A DNA stretch of 50,066 nt. Origin: Cylindrotheca closterium (lineage: Eukaryota > Bacillariophyta > Bacillariophyceae > Bacillariales > Bacillariaceae). Under the pieces are notes generated by a model, which was not told the origin of the DNA, did no database searches, and saw only the letters and a program-made list of their open reading frames with translations. The position numbers were made by a program, and so were the translations under genes. The stretch covers positions 8,725-58,790 of the forward strand of contig CAKOGP040000502.1 of assembly GCA_933822405.4 (NCBI GenBank). The letters run 5' to 3'. Below, one piece after another: positions 1-12,113 of this stretch; the first letter of the stretch is position 1, and the number at the start of each line of letters is the position of its first letter.

Positions 1-141
1 CCGGTATTATTGCCCAACAATCACCCGGGACTTGTGTATTCACGAATCATTGAAAACAAAACAAAACAAGCTGAAGCACACACATTTGAACATACACGTA
101 CTGTACCTACAAAGAGCGGACTACTACTGTAATACGTCCCA

Positions 142-1237
142 ATGAGCCTTGTGTACAGCACCGCCAATGGAGGCAAACGTAATTCATTATACATTGGAGG
201 TCGAAGTGATGCGAAATCGTTGGAGAAATTAGAACGATATGGCATCAGTCACATTTTGTAAGTAAACAAGGTGAAAGTACTTGTTGCCAAGTTGACTGAT
301 TAGATGCTGATATATCTTGAAACACCGACATTGGGCTCTTGTATACTTCAAGAAATGTAACGCCGGGTAAAGAAGCTTCTATTCAAGCGGGAGTGCCCAA
401 CTTTTTCGAGAAGAAGAATCTGTTTCGGTACCGACGAGTTGCAGTCTATGATGCTCCCACGAGTGCACCTCAGCTCTTGGAGGCGGCCGATTCAGTGGTC
501 AAGTTCATTTCCAATGGTCTTCATCATGGAAGCGTACTAGTGCACTGTCAACATGGCGTTTCTAGATCAACGACCTGTGCATTATTTTATCTAGTACGGT
601 GCGTTGTCAATTGTTGTCGATTTTGTGTTGAGTTCATTTGCTTGCTAATTTGGTGTCAAGCGCTGTTTCTACACGACAAATACAAATACGACAATTTGCA
701 AATGAATTCTTGGCTGTGGAAAAACCTTCAATCCAATCCAATGATTTTTTATACTAAAGAAAAGCGAAAATGTCCCTGACAGATGCCTTGCAAATGATAC
801 AGCGTCGCAGACCACAAGCGCAACCGATCCCCGCCTTTATGAAGATATTAGAGCAGTACGCGAAGGTGCATGGAGCTAGTGATCATGACAACTCTCAAAA
901 GCGCGTCTTCCAAAGTCAATCCAGTGCCAATGATAGAAAGCGGCCACGGGTTGGGCCATCCACGGGCCCACCGACTGGTCCGGTTGGGCCACCTCAAACT
1001 AGGACTGAGATTGGGCCCTCTTCGTCACAAGCTCATAGTCTAAAGGAGATAGGACCTTCCCTCCCCTCTGATAAGACGATTGGACCATCACCTCCACCTT
1101 ATCAACAACAAAACAAAGAAATTGGACCCTCACTCCCTCCCAGAAAAGATGACATATCAATTGGGCCATCGCTCCCGCCAGCAAAGGAAGACGAATCAAT
1201 TGGGCCATCGCTTCCTCTTACAAAAGAAGACAAGTAG
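142..1237 (+). CDS. dual-specificity protein phosphatase with IGPSLP-repeat tail
   Basis: Three exons, 142-257, 353-598 and 760-1237, with GT-AG introns of 95 and 161 bp, give 279 residues. The first join creates ILNVTP, the conserved DSP strand. The catalytic loop HCQHGVSRS (about residues 103-111) has the Cys104 nucleophile and Arg110 of the HCx5R signature. After the second intron follows the usual SLTDALQMIQRRRP helix. The family removes phosphate from Ser/Thr/Tyr residues or other substrates; the substrate here cannot be told. Residues from about 170 to the end are low complexity with recurring IGPSLP blocks, probably disordered. ATG 142 is chosen because it opens a frame that reaches the first donor and gives the expected N-terminal strand. 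The splice sites are inferred by eye. Confidence 0.85.
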
Positions 1238-1711
1238 ATCTGGCAGAAGGACCTCGCTGAAAATTTCTTCATTTCTTCAGTTTAGACAAATTCGCAATAT
1301 GCGCGGTCGGCTTGTAGTATTATAGTCCTGGAGACGGGTAAGGTAAAGGAAAAATTGCAGAGTTATTAAAAAACACTTATACTTGCACAGTTCGTTGCTA
1401 GGTCTGGGCTCCTATTTCTCATTGCAACAAAATAGCAACTAGTATCGAGCTGGTTGGGTTGTGTACAGCACGATATGAGGAAGTTATGCTACGACATGCT
1501 CTTTGGACAATCGGTACTACTATGATACGATATGATATACGATACGATATTCGAATATGTGTCCTTGTATGCTATCCCCCGATGTCATTGCCCCTTTGTT
1601 TTACCCCTATTTTGAAATTCATTTGACAATGATGAACAACCGTGTAAGTGACTTCCAGTTCATTTTCTTTGTTGCCAGTAGACTGAAGGGTCTTTTCACT
1701 TTATCACGACG
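1238..1711. other. intergenic, with GATACGATAT-like short repeats
   Basis: No gene is seen between the phosphatase and the helicase. Around 1519-1555 the sequence is an AT-rich run of overlapping GATACGATAT and GATATACGAT words. It lies about 160-190 bp upstream of the helicase start and could be promoter sequence or a degenerate microsatellite. Confidence 0.4.
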
Positions 1712-4700
1712 ATGGGTAGGTATAACAATAGAAGAACCCAAGCTGCTGCTGAAGCTCTGAAGAATACGCCATCCAGAGCTCGATTTTCAAAAGGCCCACC
1801 GAAGCGACAAAAGAAAAAGAACAACAGAGATACAAGCAATAACACTGATAGCAATGGGAACAATAATGGAGGGAATCAAAAGAATCCTCGTGTTGGTAGA
1901 CACCCTAATACTGCAGCTACTGCTCGCGTGATTGACAAGATTCAAAATCGACAGCAGGAAGCGTCCCAGAAGACCAAACAACGAGTGGCTACGACCGAAG
2001 AAGCTTTGAGTTACATTGATAAGTCTAAATTGGACAAAGTCACTTTGCCTGGTGACATTTTGGAAGTTATAACAAATCTATTGGAAAATTTGGGTGTCAA
2101 GGAGTCTGCACGCTCCAAAAGGAAAGATGACCACATCGAATTGGAGAAAGAAATGGAGATGGACCAAGATGTAAACGATCAAGTGCCGATCGACGATGAC
2201 AACGTGACGGAGGACATTTCAGAAGCACCAGATGCAGAGAGTGAAGAGGTGAATAGACGGCGAAAAGGGGCTGCATCGAATGTTGGATATGCAGAGTACG
2301 GCGATGATGTCGAAGAAGAGGCATACTATCAATCTGTGGGACAAATTGGGGGTGGACTCATGGAAGAGGCAGAGTGGGAAGGGGAGGTAAAGGTGACCAG
2401 CGATCAAGAGATCTCCAACGAAAGCGAAGTCAAGGAAGACGAGATACCAGAAAGAATACACAAGGAAGCGGCTTTCATCTACCTTACTCAACGGCTGTCA
2501 TTTTCAAAAACGAATGCATGCCGAGCTTGCTTAGCAATCGAGAATTGGGATATTCACGACGATGATAACAAGAAAGACGACGAAGCAAAGTCAGCACCGA
2601 AGAAATCCAATGAAGCAATTTCACTAGCGATGGATTGGCTTTGCCTTCATTTGAGCGAAGCCGAATTATCGAAGGGGTTCCTGACCAATCAAGACACAAA
2701 CAAATCTAGCTCCACAGTGATGCCGAGTATCAACATCAAAGTAGTCCCACATCCCTCGATTTCAGTCGCTAAATCTATCACATCAGACAAGGAGTGGTCA
2801 CGAAATGTTCGAATTCAAGAAAAAATATTGAAGTTCGTGAAGATGGGGTTTCATCATTCCGAAGCATCTGGAATCTGCGAAGCAATCAAGGATATAGAAG
2901 CGATGTCGAAGATAGATGAATACGCTCTTTTGCTTGAACTTTTGGAATCGTTGGAGGAGAAGGCTTGCGAGGGAAGTAAGTCTGGCCGGAGCAAGGAGCC
3001 TTTGAACGCAGCAGATTTGGAGTTTGCGGCTGAGGAGCGCAAACAAGAGATCGAAGTGTTGCAAGCAATTTACGCGGAACAAGTCGATATCATTGCTGGC
3101 TATAGGGATAGTGACATTTCTAACTACAGCCTAAAGATTGTACCTGTCGAGGAACTGGAGGAGCCAGCGAAGTCGGAAGACTGTCAACTCGAAGTATTCC
3201 CGAGGTCTGGGTATCCTGTTGTTGAAGCTCCGCTACTTCTGTTCTCAAATCCATCTCTACCGCCAACTTTATTGCGGCGAATCAATGATGAAATCGCTCG
3301 TAAAGCAGTTTTTGGTGTCGGCGTGCCTGTAGTATACGAGATTGCAAGCTTCCTTGCAGAATCCATTCATGAGATGCAAATTGATTTCATCAAACAGCAG
3401 CGGCGGAAGGAGTTTGAAGCAGAACAATTGCGTATTCGAAAGCAAGGCCACGGTGTTATCGCCCAAGCTAGTGAAGTTGAAGTTGAGGGGGGGAAGCTTG
3501 GACGAAGACAGAAAGCAAAATTGAGGGCAGCAGAAATGGCATATGACCGAGACGAGCAAATAGAAAAGGAATTTGAAGGGTTCCGTCAACGACAGGAAGA
3601 GAGAATACACGAGGCAAAGCATCAAAGTAGCAGGATCCGCAGTGTCATGGCTGAACAAACCCTTGCAGAACGAGAAAAACAGAGAGTTGAAGCAGAGGCA
3701 GAACGAGCGGCACGGGCTGCCATGAACGATGCATTCAACCGTGGCGAAAGCGTCTCAGTTGCACGAGAGATGGCAAAGAATGCTAGAATACTCTCACTCA
3801 AAGAAAATGGTATAGTCGAAGACGCGAAACTAAGTGCAGAATCTTCACACCATGATGAACAAGCCGAAGAATCTATTGAAGAGGCTCCAAAAGTATCTCA
3901 ACCTGAGTCGACACCAACGACAGCTGCGTTCATAGATGGTTTAGCCGCTACAGGTGAAAGCACCTATCATGACGAAGGGACACCAATGACCAATGCGTTT
4001 ATGGATAGATTGCGACAGATGTACGATGACGCAGCGAAGCAAAAGGCGGGAATCAAATCCAGCAAGTCTGATGAAAATGAAGCTATCCAAGTCAACGGTG
4101 AAAAAACCAAACTCGAGATGGTTCGGTTAAACAAACCTGAGAGAGACGCTAGCGATAACGAGCTGGTGCACATCCCACGGCCAGTTCCTGTGTTGAGCGG
4201 TGAAATGGGGGATATGATGAACGATGTTATTGATCAGCAAAAGAATCAACCATGGCTGGTTTCACCGGAGGCGCGAGTACCGACAATGTCAGATGATAAC
4301 GGAGCAAAACCAGGGAAACCATCTCAGCGCCAACATAATATCAGTAAGAAGCTTCGGGAAGAACTAGAACGAAAACGTGATCAGGCAGAGCAGTGGGCTG
4401 AAAAGAACGTTGGATCTGCGAATAATTCGAAATCTACAGGGAGTCACTTCTATTCACCAAAAAGATTTCACTCCCTGTGGTCCGTTCGTCAAAGGTACGT
4501 ATTTTGATCGTTGCTATGGGACATCGATGCTGTTCTTTCTAATGAAACATCGTAGGTTGCCTGCATACCAAATGCACCAAGAGATTGTTGCAACCATCAA
4601 ACACAATCAAATTACAGTTATAGCCGGCGACACAGGTTGCGGTAAGAGAGTCATGTGACATAACATTGCTTCTGTCCAGTCTGCTGCTCACTATTTGTGA

Positions 4701-7674
4701 CTCGCATCCACTATAAAGGCAAAACAACTCAAGTCCCACAGCTTGTGCTCGATGATTTGATTCTGAATGGGCAAGGCGCAAGGTGAGCCATCGGACTCGT
4801 TGAAAGTTGATTTGAAAGCCAAATCACTCAAATGCTTTTTTAACTGTGTAGTGCAAATATCATCGTCACACAGCCGCGACGAATTAGTGCCGTGAGTTCC
4901 ACTCCTTTTGCGCATTGCAAGGTTTTGTTGGGTTTCTTTGCGCTGACAGATTTTATTCGTTTTCTTGGACTAGATCGGGGTTTCGGAGCGCATAGCTGAT
5001 GAGAGATGTGAAAAAGTTGGCGAATCTTGCGGTTACTCAATCAAGTTGGAGAAGAAACTGTCGAACCGCACCAGGCTGCTTCTGTGTACAACAGGAATCC
5101 TGTTGCGAAGGCTACAGTGTGACCCAGACTTAGCTTCTGTCTCACATATTTTTGTTGACGAGGTAAGCTTACGTCAGAATCAAAGTACCGGGTACACCGA
5201 ACCAGTATCAGCCCATTAATATTTGCTTGTACGTAGGTCCACGAGCGTGACCTTAACACCGATTTCTTGCTGATCATAGTCAAAGATTTGCTGGCGCGTC
5301 GAAAGGACCTGAAGCTCATCCTGATGAGTGCAACATTAAACTCTGATGCTTTTGCAAAATACTTCAGCGGTTGCCCTGTGGTATCGATCCCCGGTCGGGC
5401 GCACCCTGTACAAGAGTTTCGGCTCGAAGATGTGCTTCAAATGACAGGTCATCAAGTCCAGGAGGGTGGAGATTTTGCGCTACCAGCCAATGACAAGCGG
5501 CCACCAAAAGTATCTAAATCTGCTTTGCGAAAGCTTTACTACCCGAAGTACAGCAAAGAGACAATCCACTCGCTGTCGATCATCGACGAGGAGAAAATCA
5601 ATTATCCATTGCTTGCTGATCTGCTCGAACATATTTCAACGACACAGGAAGAGGGAGCCATTCTGGTTTTCATGCCAGGTAGGTTGAATCATATCCGCTT
5701 TTTTGCTCCTTTCCATGCGGATGCTGATCTTTTTTGTATGTCAGGTATGATGGAAATCACGAAAGCTATTGATGAAATGTACAAGAAAGAAATCTTTCAG
5801 TCATCAAAAGTTGTAATCTATCCACTCCATTCATCATTGTCTTCCGCTGAGCAGAAAGCAATCTTCGACGTACCGCCCCAAGGTGTGAGGAAAATCGTTG
5901 TTTCAACAAGTGAGTATCACCTTTGGTTTCGCAGAATCTTAGACAACAATGTTTCTCAACTTTTTTTCCAAACTTAGATATTGCTGAAACATCTATTACT
6001 ATAGAAGATGTCGTCTACGTTGTGGACAGTGGCAAACTGAAAGAAAATCGTAGAGACGAAGTCAATGAAACACCGACGCTAGTTGAGTGTTGGGTGAGCC
6101 GCGCATCTGCAAAACAGAGGCGAGGGCGTGCTGGTCGAGTTAGGCCCGGAATCGCATATCATCTATTCTCAAGGTAAGATGGTTGAAATCCTTGACTCGA
6201 GACCAAAGTTTTTGATCTCATGCCTCCTTTTAGCCATACGCATGACAAGAGTTTAGAAGATTACCAACTTCCAGAAATGTTGCGTGTTGGTATCGAGGAT
6301 ATCGTTCTCCAAATTCTTATTTTAGACCTTGGGGAGCCGACTTCATTCTTGAGCAAAGCCCTAAACCCACCGTCAGATCTTGCAATGTCAAATTCGCTGA
6401 ACCTTCTAGAGACTCTTGGGGCGGTGGAATGTAGTTGGCAAGAACGATCGGGAACCCGAAGGCCAACAAGCGAGAATGATTCTTCCACTGATAAAAATTG
6501 CGGAGATTTGAAGGTTTCGAGTGAGCTAACCGCACTTGGTTTTCACTTGGCAACTCTGCCAGTGGATCCCCGGGTCGGCAAGATGATGATCTATGGGGCT
6601 CTCCTTGGATGCACCGATCCTGCATTGACTATCGCAGCATCCATGTCTGCCCGCAGTCCTTTTCTCAGTCCATTCGATCAGCGTGACGCAGCCGACGCTG
6701 CAAGAGCAAAGTTCGCAGCTGAGTGCAGTGATCACCTAACGATCCTCAATGCATTCAAAAAATGGAAAGACGTTTTTCGAGAGGAAGGACATAGGGGGGT
6801 GAAGTCTTTTCTCAAGGATAACTTTTTGGGTCGTCTCACATTGAATCAAATGGAGGACCAAAGACGTCAATTCGCTGGGTTGCTAAAAGACATCGGGTTC
6901 TTGCCGAAATCATTTCAATTGAAGAGTTTGAATAACGTTGAAAACGCAAATTCTGCAAACACTGGGTTGCTAAAGGCAGTTCTTTGTGCTGGACTTTATC
7001 CAAACATCATAGTGGCTCCGAGGGAGTTGGCATGCTCGAACTCGAAGAAAGCAGCAGGAGAGCACGCATTCAGAAGCTATTCAAAGGGGGATGTTTATCT
7101 CCATCCAAGCAGCATTGCTTTTGGGGAATCCAAACTGGACAGTCGCTACTGTTGCTACCACGAAATGGTCAGGACCTCCAAGACATATGTTCGAGATTGT
7201 ACAACAGTCAGCATAATGGCACTTTTGCTTTTTGGTGGCAAACTTGAGGTGTATCAAGCACATGGTATCTGCTCCATAGACGGGTGGCTAAAGTTCAAGA
7301 TTGATGCTAAGCCTGCGACGCTTGTCAAGTACCTTCGGAGTCAGATGGAACGGATTTTGTTGAGGAAAATTCTATCCCCCGAGGAAGATGTCGTTGGAAC
7401 AGAAGATGGTAAAGCACTGATTAGTTCGATCAGTCTACTTTTTCAGAGAGAAGCCGAAGAAAAGGCTTCAATTCCAGATCGAAGCGGAGGAGAAATAGTG
7501 CGGCCATGGACTGGCAGTGATGATAACGAGCGAAACAGAGGAAGCGCTTCTAATGATCGAAGCGGTGCACGAGGAGGACGTGGAGGGAATGGACGCCGCC
7601 AAGGTGGGAGATCAGGTGGAGGGTCAGGTGGTAGAGGTGGTGGACGAGGCAGAGGCAGACAGCGGAGAGATTAG
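1712..7674 (+). CDS. UBA/RWD-domain DEAH-type RNA helicase (DHX57/DHX29-like)
   Basis: Nine exons: 1712-4494, 4556-4641, 4719-4782, 4852-4891, 4974-5162, 5237-5678, 5745-5909, 5978-6173 and 6234-7674. The introns are 60-82 bp, and the joined protein is 1801 aa. The N-terminus is basic and Asn-rich. Two UBA-like helical segments (about 250-320 and 370-420) precede an RWD domain (about 433-560) and a long charged helix. The helicase core has Walker [22 protein letters not shown] as motif II (residues 1053-1056), SAT, STNIAETSIT and QRRGRAGR, followed by the DEAH C-terminal helical and OB-fold region. The tail is RGG-rich and probably binds RNA. The UBA+RWD+DEAH order matches the DHX57/DHX29/plant DExH7 group, ATP-dependent RNA helicases some of which act in translation. 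Each join restores a conserved motif, so the exon structure is well supported. Confidence 0.9.
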
Positions 7675-7815
7675 TCGAGTTGCTCTATGAGGCTATGCCT
7701 CAATTTTTAGCAGGACCGCTGAAATCTGTTCTAGTCGTAGCAGGAAAGATAATCACTAGGCAGCTTGAAGATTATTTAAATTGGTTTCTTCATTTTTTCA
7801 TCGCTCGATTGTTTC

Positions 7816-8253
7816 TTAGAGTCGCTTATTCCCTTTATCTTTCTTCCCTCGAAATTCCTTTTTCCTAGCTTTCGCAGCTTCTTCCTCCGTCTCATACTCA
7901 TGTACAATTACGATTTCCTCTTCAATCACGAGTTCGTTTCCAACAAATTTCTGAACGACTTGTGCAACAACATAGATTGTAACCAAGACGACAAGCAGTG
8001 CAACGAAGCGTATCATATTTACCATGACTGCACTAGATGCCGAATCGCTGTCACCAAAGGTTGATGCTATTTTCGACACAGTAGGTTCAATATTCCTTAC
8101 AAACGATTGCATTTGTCGGACTGTCCATCCAGCCCAGGTTGTTTGCCGCCATTCTTCATGCCGTTCCAGAAGGTCCCGAGTAGATTCTCGCTCAGACTCG
8201 ACCCTTGCCATTCCCTCCATGTATCCCTCGAAATCCTCTCCTGGATCAACCAT
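7816..8253 (-). CDS. small single-pass membrane protein, unknown
   Basis: An intact 145-residue reading frame starts at ATG 8253. The first ~75 residues are acidic and helical, with many Glu and Arg. One hydrophobic segment (about 77-103, VALLVVLVTIYVVAQVV) looks like a transmembrane helix. A Glu-rich stretch and a Lys/Arg-rich end (about 130-145) follow, which suggests a tail facing the cytosol. The gene is convergent with the upstream helicase, its stop lying about 140 bp past the helicase stop. I do not recognise the family. Coding potential is supported by clean domain-like organisation rather than homology. Confidence 0.65.
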   Translation of the reverse strand: MVDPGEDFEGYMEGMARVESERESTRDLLERHEEWRQTTWAGWTVRQMQSFVRNIEPTVSKIASTFGDSDSASSAVMVNMIRFVALLVVLVTIYVVAQVVQKFVGNELVIEEEIVIVHEYETEEEAAKARKKEFRGKKDKGNKRL

Positions 8254-9463
8254 CGCATTCTTGTTTTGGGTGTTTTAAATGCGTCTTTTCTCTCAATTCT
8301 CGAGTTTGTATTGGTTTTTCTTTGTTTTGCCCTCTAGCAAGATTCTTCCGAGATTCATTATTGAACTGGATAAATGTTCGTTCTCCCCTCCCCTTTTGAA
8401 AGCCGGCCAGACCGTCGTGTTCCATCCACAAAAATACCACACCGAAACCAATCCCTCATGACCTACCGGTAGCACCACCCGATCTTCCTGTACTTATTCC
8501 AAAGAACCACACTTGAAAATGGAGAAATATTGCCGTGCACAGCATCTAGACATGAGGTGACGACGTTAACGGCATGACACGAAACCAGCGATTTGTGGGA
8601 TCATGCGTTTGCTTGTAAGTCCTCCTCTTCTTGGATACCTACGCTTTGATGTTTCCACTGAAGATACAACTTGTTATCCCTGTCTGAATCGTATGATTGA
8701 TAAAAGCAAATACGTAACTTTTCATTTCTTGCTGAGGAAATATTGTTTTTACGAAGGCGCTTTTGAAATTTTGGATCAACAAATGCTTACTTTTCATTCA
8801 TTCACTACCAGCAGAAGAAAGCGATCGAACCATTGTGTGGATACAATTGCCGTGACGATTGTGCTGGTGCATCAACAGTGATGCATCTCAGCTAATTGTG
8901 AGAATCAACTTCAAGTCGACAGTTTGGAAGAACACAAGTTATCAAGTCTGGCCAGATGATTATTCCAAATTTTTTGCTAGAGACTGGTCTCGTCGCCTGA
9001 CGCTGAAGCAGTTTTACAAGATAGAGGTTAAATATCCATATTGAACCTTGCATTTCTAGGATTCCTACTTCAAAACGTGAGTGGAGGACTCACTCAAGTG
9101 CAAGGTTTTCAGGAGTTCGTCCATTTCCAGGCACTGATTGATGATAAAAGAGGAGATTGGAATGAGTGATGAGTCAGTCAGTCAGTCCGTTTTTCAATCC
9201 AACAAATTCTATTCCATAGCATGGCGTTTAGATTTAAAAACTAATTGACAAGAGAGATTCTGTATCCTTCATACCTTTGTGCTCTCCTCGACACCTTCGT
9301 CAAGACACCCTTTGTTCGAAGAATCACAACTCACTTGTTTAGTGCCTTTCGATTTCGCGCAATAAGATCGCGCGATCATTCCACTTGGAACACATGCCAT
9401 GATGCCCTATTGCGACATGTTGATGTTGGGTTACTTGACATGCATGCAAAAGTCAATCAAACA
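8254..9463. other. long intergenic region, no convincing gene
   Basis: This lies between the head-to-head small membrane protein and TIC22-like gene, so it should contain both promoters. A 92-codon frame from ATG 8603 shows no domain and is not called. A short (GTCA)n run sits at about 9173-9186. An open frame extends upstream of the TIC22 start, with one in-frame ATG at 9440 but no good alternative N-terminus. Confidence 0.4.
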
Positions 9464-10642
9464 ATGACTCGTCTTTCAACAATATGCGTTTTTGCTTGCC
9501 TGGCAGTGATAGAAGCTCGTCGCTCTTTCACAGACATGCCTGTTATCAAGCAAGCTCGTCAATTGTTAAACTTGAACAGCATTCTTGGAAATCCAACTTC
9601 TGCCCAGCCGTACGACCGAATTTTGGGCTCTCCGGTGTTTCAAGTAACTACAGCATGGGGATCTCCATACATGAATATGGAAAAGTTGACTGAGATGGAT
9701 GGATCCGGTGCAGACGGTAGTGGACTCTTTCAAAAGGATGCTGGGAGTCTGAAATCCATTTCCGAAGAGCAAAACGAGTACCGAACAGTTACCCTTTTCT
9801 TCATGGATCCCGACGATGCTTTGGGTGTACATGCTGAGCTGAAGCAAATGGAACAAATGAAGAAATCAGATATTCGTATTACGTCAAATTCACTAGGAAA
9901 GGCTTTGAGGGCAGCTGCGAACCTCGGCAACGGTCTTCCAACTGGATACCCAATCGAACCTTTGAACGGAAACCTAAAGCCGGTCGAAGAAGGTGGATCT
10001 TTGAGGCACAAAATCATGCCAGACAAGCGCCAACTTTTCTATGCTGCTCGTTGCATAGGTAAGGAGCGAGTTGGTCTGTTTGGGGATAATCCATCGGAGC
10101 TTGCTACTATGGCACTTCTGGGAAATTCTGCAATTGAAGCGACAAACCTCATGCGACGACGCGACAAAAGAGAGAGAAAGACCACGCCGCCACCTAAATC
10201 TCTATTAGAAGCTCAAAATGCTCACATGGATGGATACGTTGGAATTCCAGTGTTTCATGCCAGCGGAATGGCCCGAAAGATTCCAAAGCTTAAACAAATC
10301 AGTAGTGGAAATCGCCAGGAGACTCCCATGTTCTTCAACTACGAAGATCTCCAAGATGCGTGGACCAAGATGAAGAAGAAGAACCCATCAATGCCTGACA
10401 AACCAACAGTGGAAGTTTTCAATCTCTTTGACGTCTTGACATCAATGGACAAAGATCAATGGAAAAAGCGTAAAGAAGCTGGAAAATTTGACATCATGGC
10501 TCCGTTGCGCCAACGATTCGGAAAGTTGGAAGGACCAGACCTGGATTCAATCACATTTGTTCCGTCAAGCCGAGCCATAGATTACAAGGAAAAGTTATCG
10601 GCGAGGGGCAACGGAAAAGCAAGGCTGCGTCCCATGCGATAA
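9464..10642 (+). CDS. TIC22-like plastid protein-import component
   Basis: A 392-aa reading frame starts at ATG 9464. The first ~18 residues (TRLSTICVFACLAVIEA) look like a signal peptide, as needed for diatom plastids, which are reached through the ER. The body has the two-lobed pattern of the TIC22 family. The first lobe has an FFMDPDDALGVHAEL segment, a leucine-rich strand and RQLFYAAR. A second half starts at GIPVFHASG, followed by FFNYEDLQDAW, VEVFNLFDVLTSM and ITFVPSSRAI. TIC22 proteins chaperone precursors across the intermembrane space between plastid envelopes. The in-frame ATG 24 bp upstream (9440) is less attractive because it would put polar residues before the signal peptide. Assignment rests on remembered family pattern only. 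Confidence 0.7.
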   Translation: MTRLSTICVFACLAVIEARRSFTDMPVIKQARQLLNLNSILGNPTSAQPYDRILGSPVFQVTTAWGSPYMNMEKLTEMDGSGADGSGLFQKDAGSLKSISEEQNEYRTVTLFFMDPDDALGVHAELKQMEQMKKSDIRITSNSLGKALRAAANLGNGLPTGYPIEPLNGNLKPVEEGGSLRHKIMPDKRQLFYAARCIGKERVGLFGDNPSELATMALLGNSAIEATNLMRRRDKRERKTTPPPKSLLEAQNAHMDGYVGIPVFHASGMARKIPKLKQISSGNRQETPMFFNYEDLQDAWTKMKKKNPSMPDKPTVEVFNLFDVLTSMDKDQWKKRKEAGKFDIMAPLRQRFGKLEGPDLDSITFVPSSRAIDYKEKLSARGNGKARLRPMR

Positions 10643-12113
10643 GAATGCATAGCTGTTATCAACATCCGCTACAATAATATACGTTGAAACTTTCTCTGCA
10701 AATGAAATGGCTAGTTCTTGCTCTCGATGTTTACGTACTATTATACCATTTTAATGCTGGACGCAAATCAATTTCCAAAAAGCACATGAATTTCGATCGT
10801 GGTTTCAAAACCTTTGGTGTGTAATATCTAGAGAAAGCATATTACGAGAGAACTACTATCAATGCGGCAGTAGGTTGTGAGAGACTATTAGTTTATCACA
10901 AACTATATCCAACGTTGCTTTCTAAATCGTTTTTGCATTCAACTGATGCGTTGAAGGAACAACCAGCAGGGCTACTGCCGCCCAAGATGACGCCAACACT
11001 GCAGCGATGGCTGTATCCTCGCTAGCTCTCCTGCCTGCTCTAATATCGGCGAAATCTTGTCTTGAATGGTATGCTACAGACAACAATGACTCATTCCAGT
11101 CACCGTGACTGTCCAATCGCATTGTCTTACTGCTCATTCATCAGTTGCCCCACGTGTTGTTGGCTTCTTAATTCACGTAGTCAGCCATGATCACCATATT
11201 CATACTCTATTGACTTGTTGTAGGACTTGTATATTGTTATTCCATCCACGACCAATATGGTCAGGAGGACTTCAAGTACTACAGCCATGCTTGGCTCCAG
11301 ACTCTGCGTGGCTAATTAGTGAGATCGATGTGGGTTTCATCACAAGTGAAAATCGACGAATCCAAATTTTTCGTGGTGTCAAATATTCGTGTGATAAGAT
11401 ACAACCGCTCCCTTTGGCGCACTGTAAATTTGAATTTGGCCAACTCGCTGTCGAAAAGTATGGTTGGTCGCGGGGTTCTATGTTTACGGGACACCACGGG
11501 TGCGCGTTGCTTTTCCTAGAGAGGAATTTCAAATTACCAACGGGGCATTGCAATAAAATAAAAAATAACTACCCAATTGATAGCCGTGCTCTCCAAGGAA
11601 TAGATCGGGCTACCACAGATAGAGGTTGCATTTTCAATATGAAATTTCCTCTTCAGTCACCGACACATACAGAAGTTCTACTGGCGAAGTACAACGTTTA
11701 AGAAATCCAGATGAGACCCGCACTCTCGGCTTCTCCTGCGAACTATGCTGGTGTTTACAGCATGAAACATAACAGCACACACGCAAAAGCTAAGGTCCAT
11801 CTCATCCCCTTTCCAAATTGTTCCCAGACTGTGATTGTTAATGATGGCAAAGTTCCATTCTAGCAACGATTGGCAGTATAGCAAAAACGTATTCTGTTCC
11901 CGATACTTGTGTTGCAAGTCCAAAACCGCTGGAAATTTAAAGTTGCATGCTGGCAACCATTGGCAATATAGCAAAAACAATTTCTGTTCCTCATGCGTGT
12001 GTTGCCAGAACTCTGAAGTAGAGAAAACCTGAAAAATTCATCCTGAACAGGTATAGGTAGTTCACAAGCTTGGAAACAGGCGTGTTGCATGCAGTGATAT
12101 TTCGAACAATAGC
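10643..12113. other. 1.47-kb gene-free region
   Basis: The region separates the ends of the TIC22-like gene and the protein kinase, so both 3' ends face it. Open frames here (one of 198 codons at 11105-11701 that lacks an ATG start) show no domain, signal or repeat and I do not call them. The only structure found is a two-copy 90-bp tandem repeat at 11849-12010, listed separately. Confidence 0.4.
11849..12010. repeat. imperfect 90-bp tandem duplication (two copies)
   Basis: Copy 1 begins at 11849 and copy 2 at 11939. Both share AAAGTT, GCAAC-ATTGGCA, TATAGCAAAAAC, TTTCTGTTCC-like and TGTGTTGC words in the same order and spacing, with scattered substitutions. No conserved reading frame is apparent across the copies. 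Confidence 0.7.

Noticed and set aside
8603..8881. 92-codon plus-strand frame from ATG 8603
   Set aside because: No recognisable features. The early GTAAGT after four codons could be a donor, but no matching downstream exon was found.
11105..11701. 198-codon plus-strand open frame
   Set aside because: It has no ATG start, no domain or signal, and an unusual Cys/His-rich composition typical of non-coding frames.
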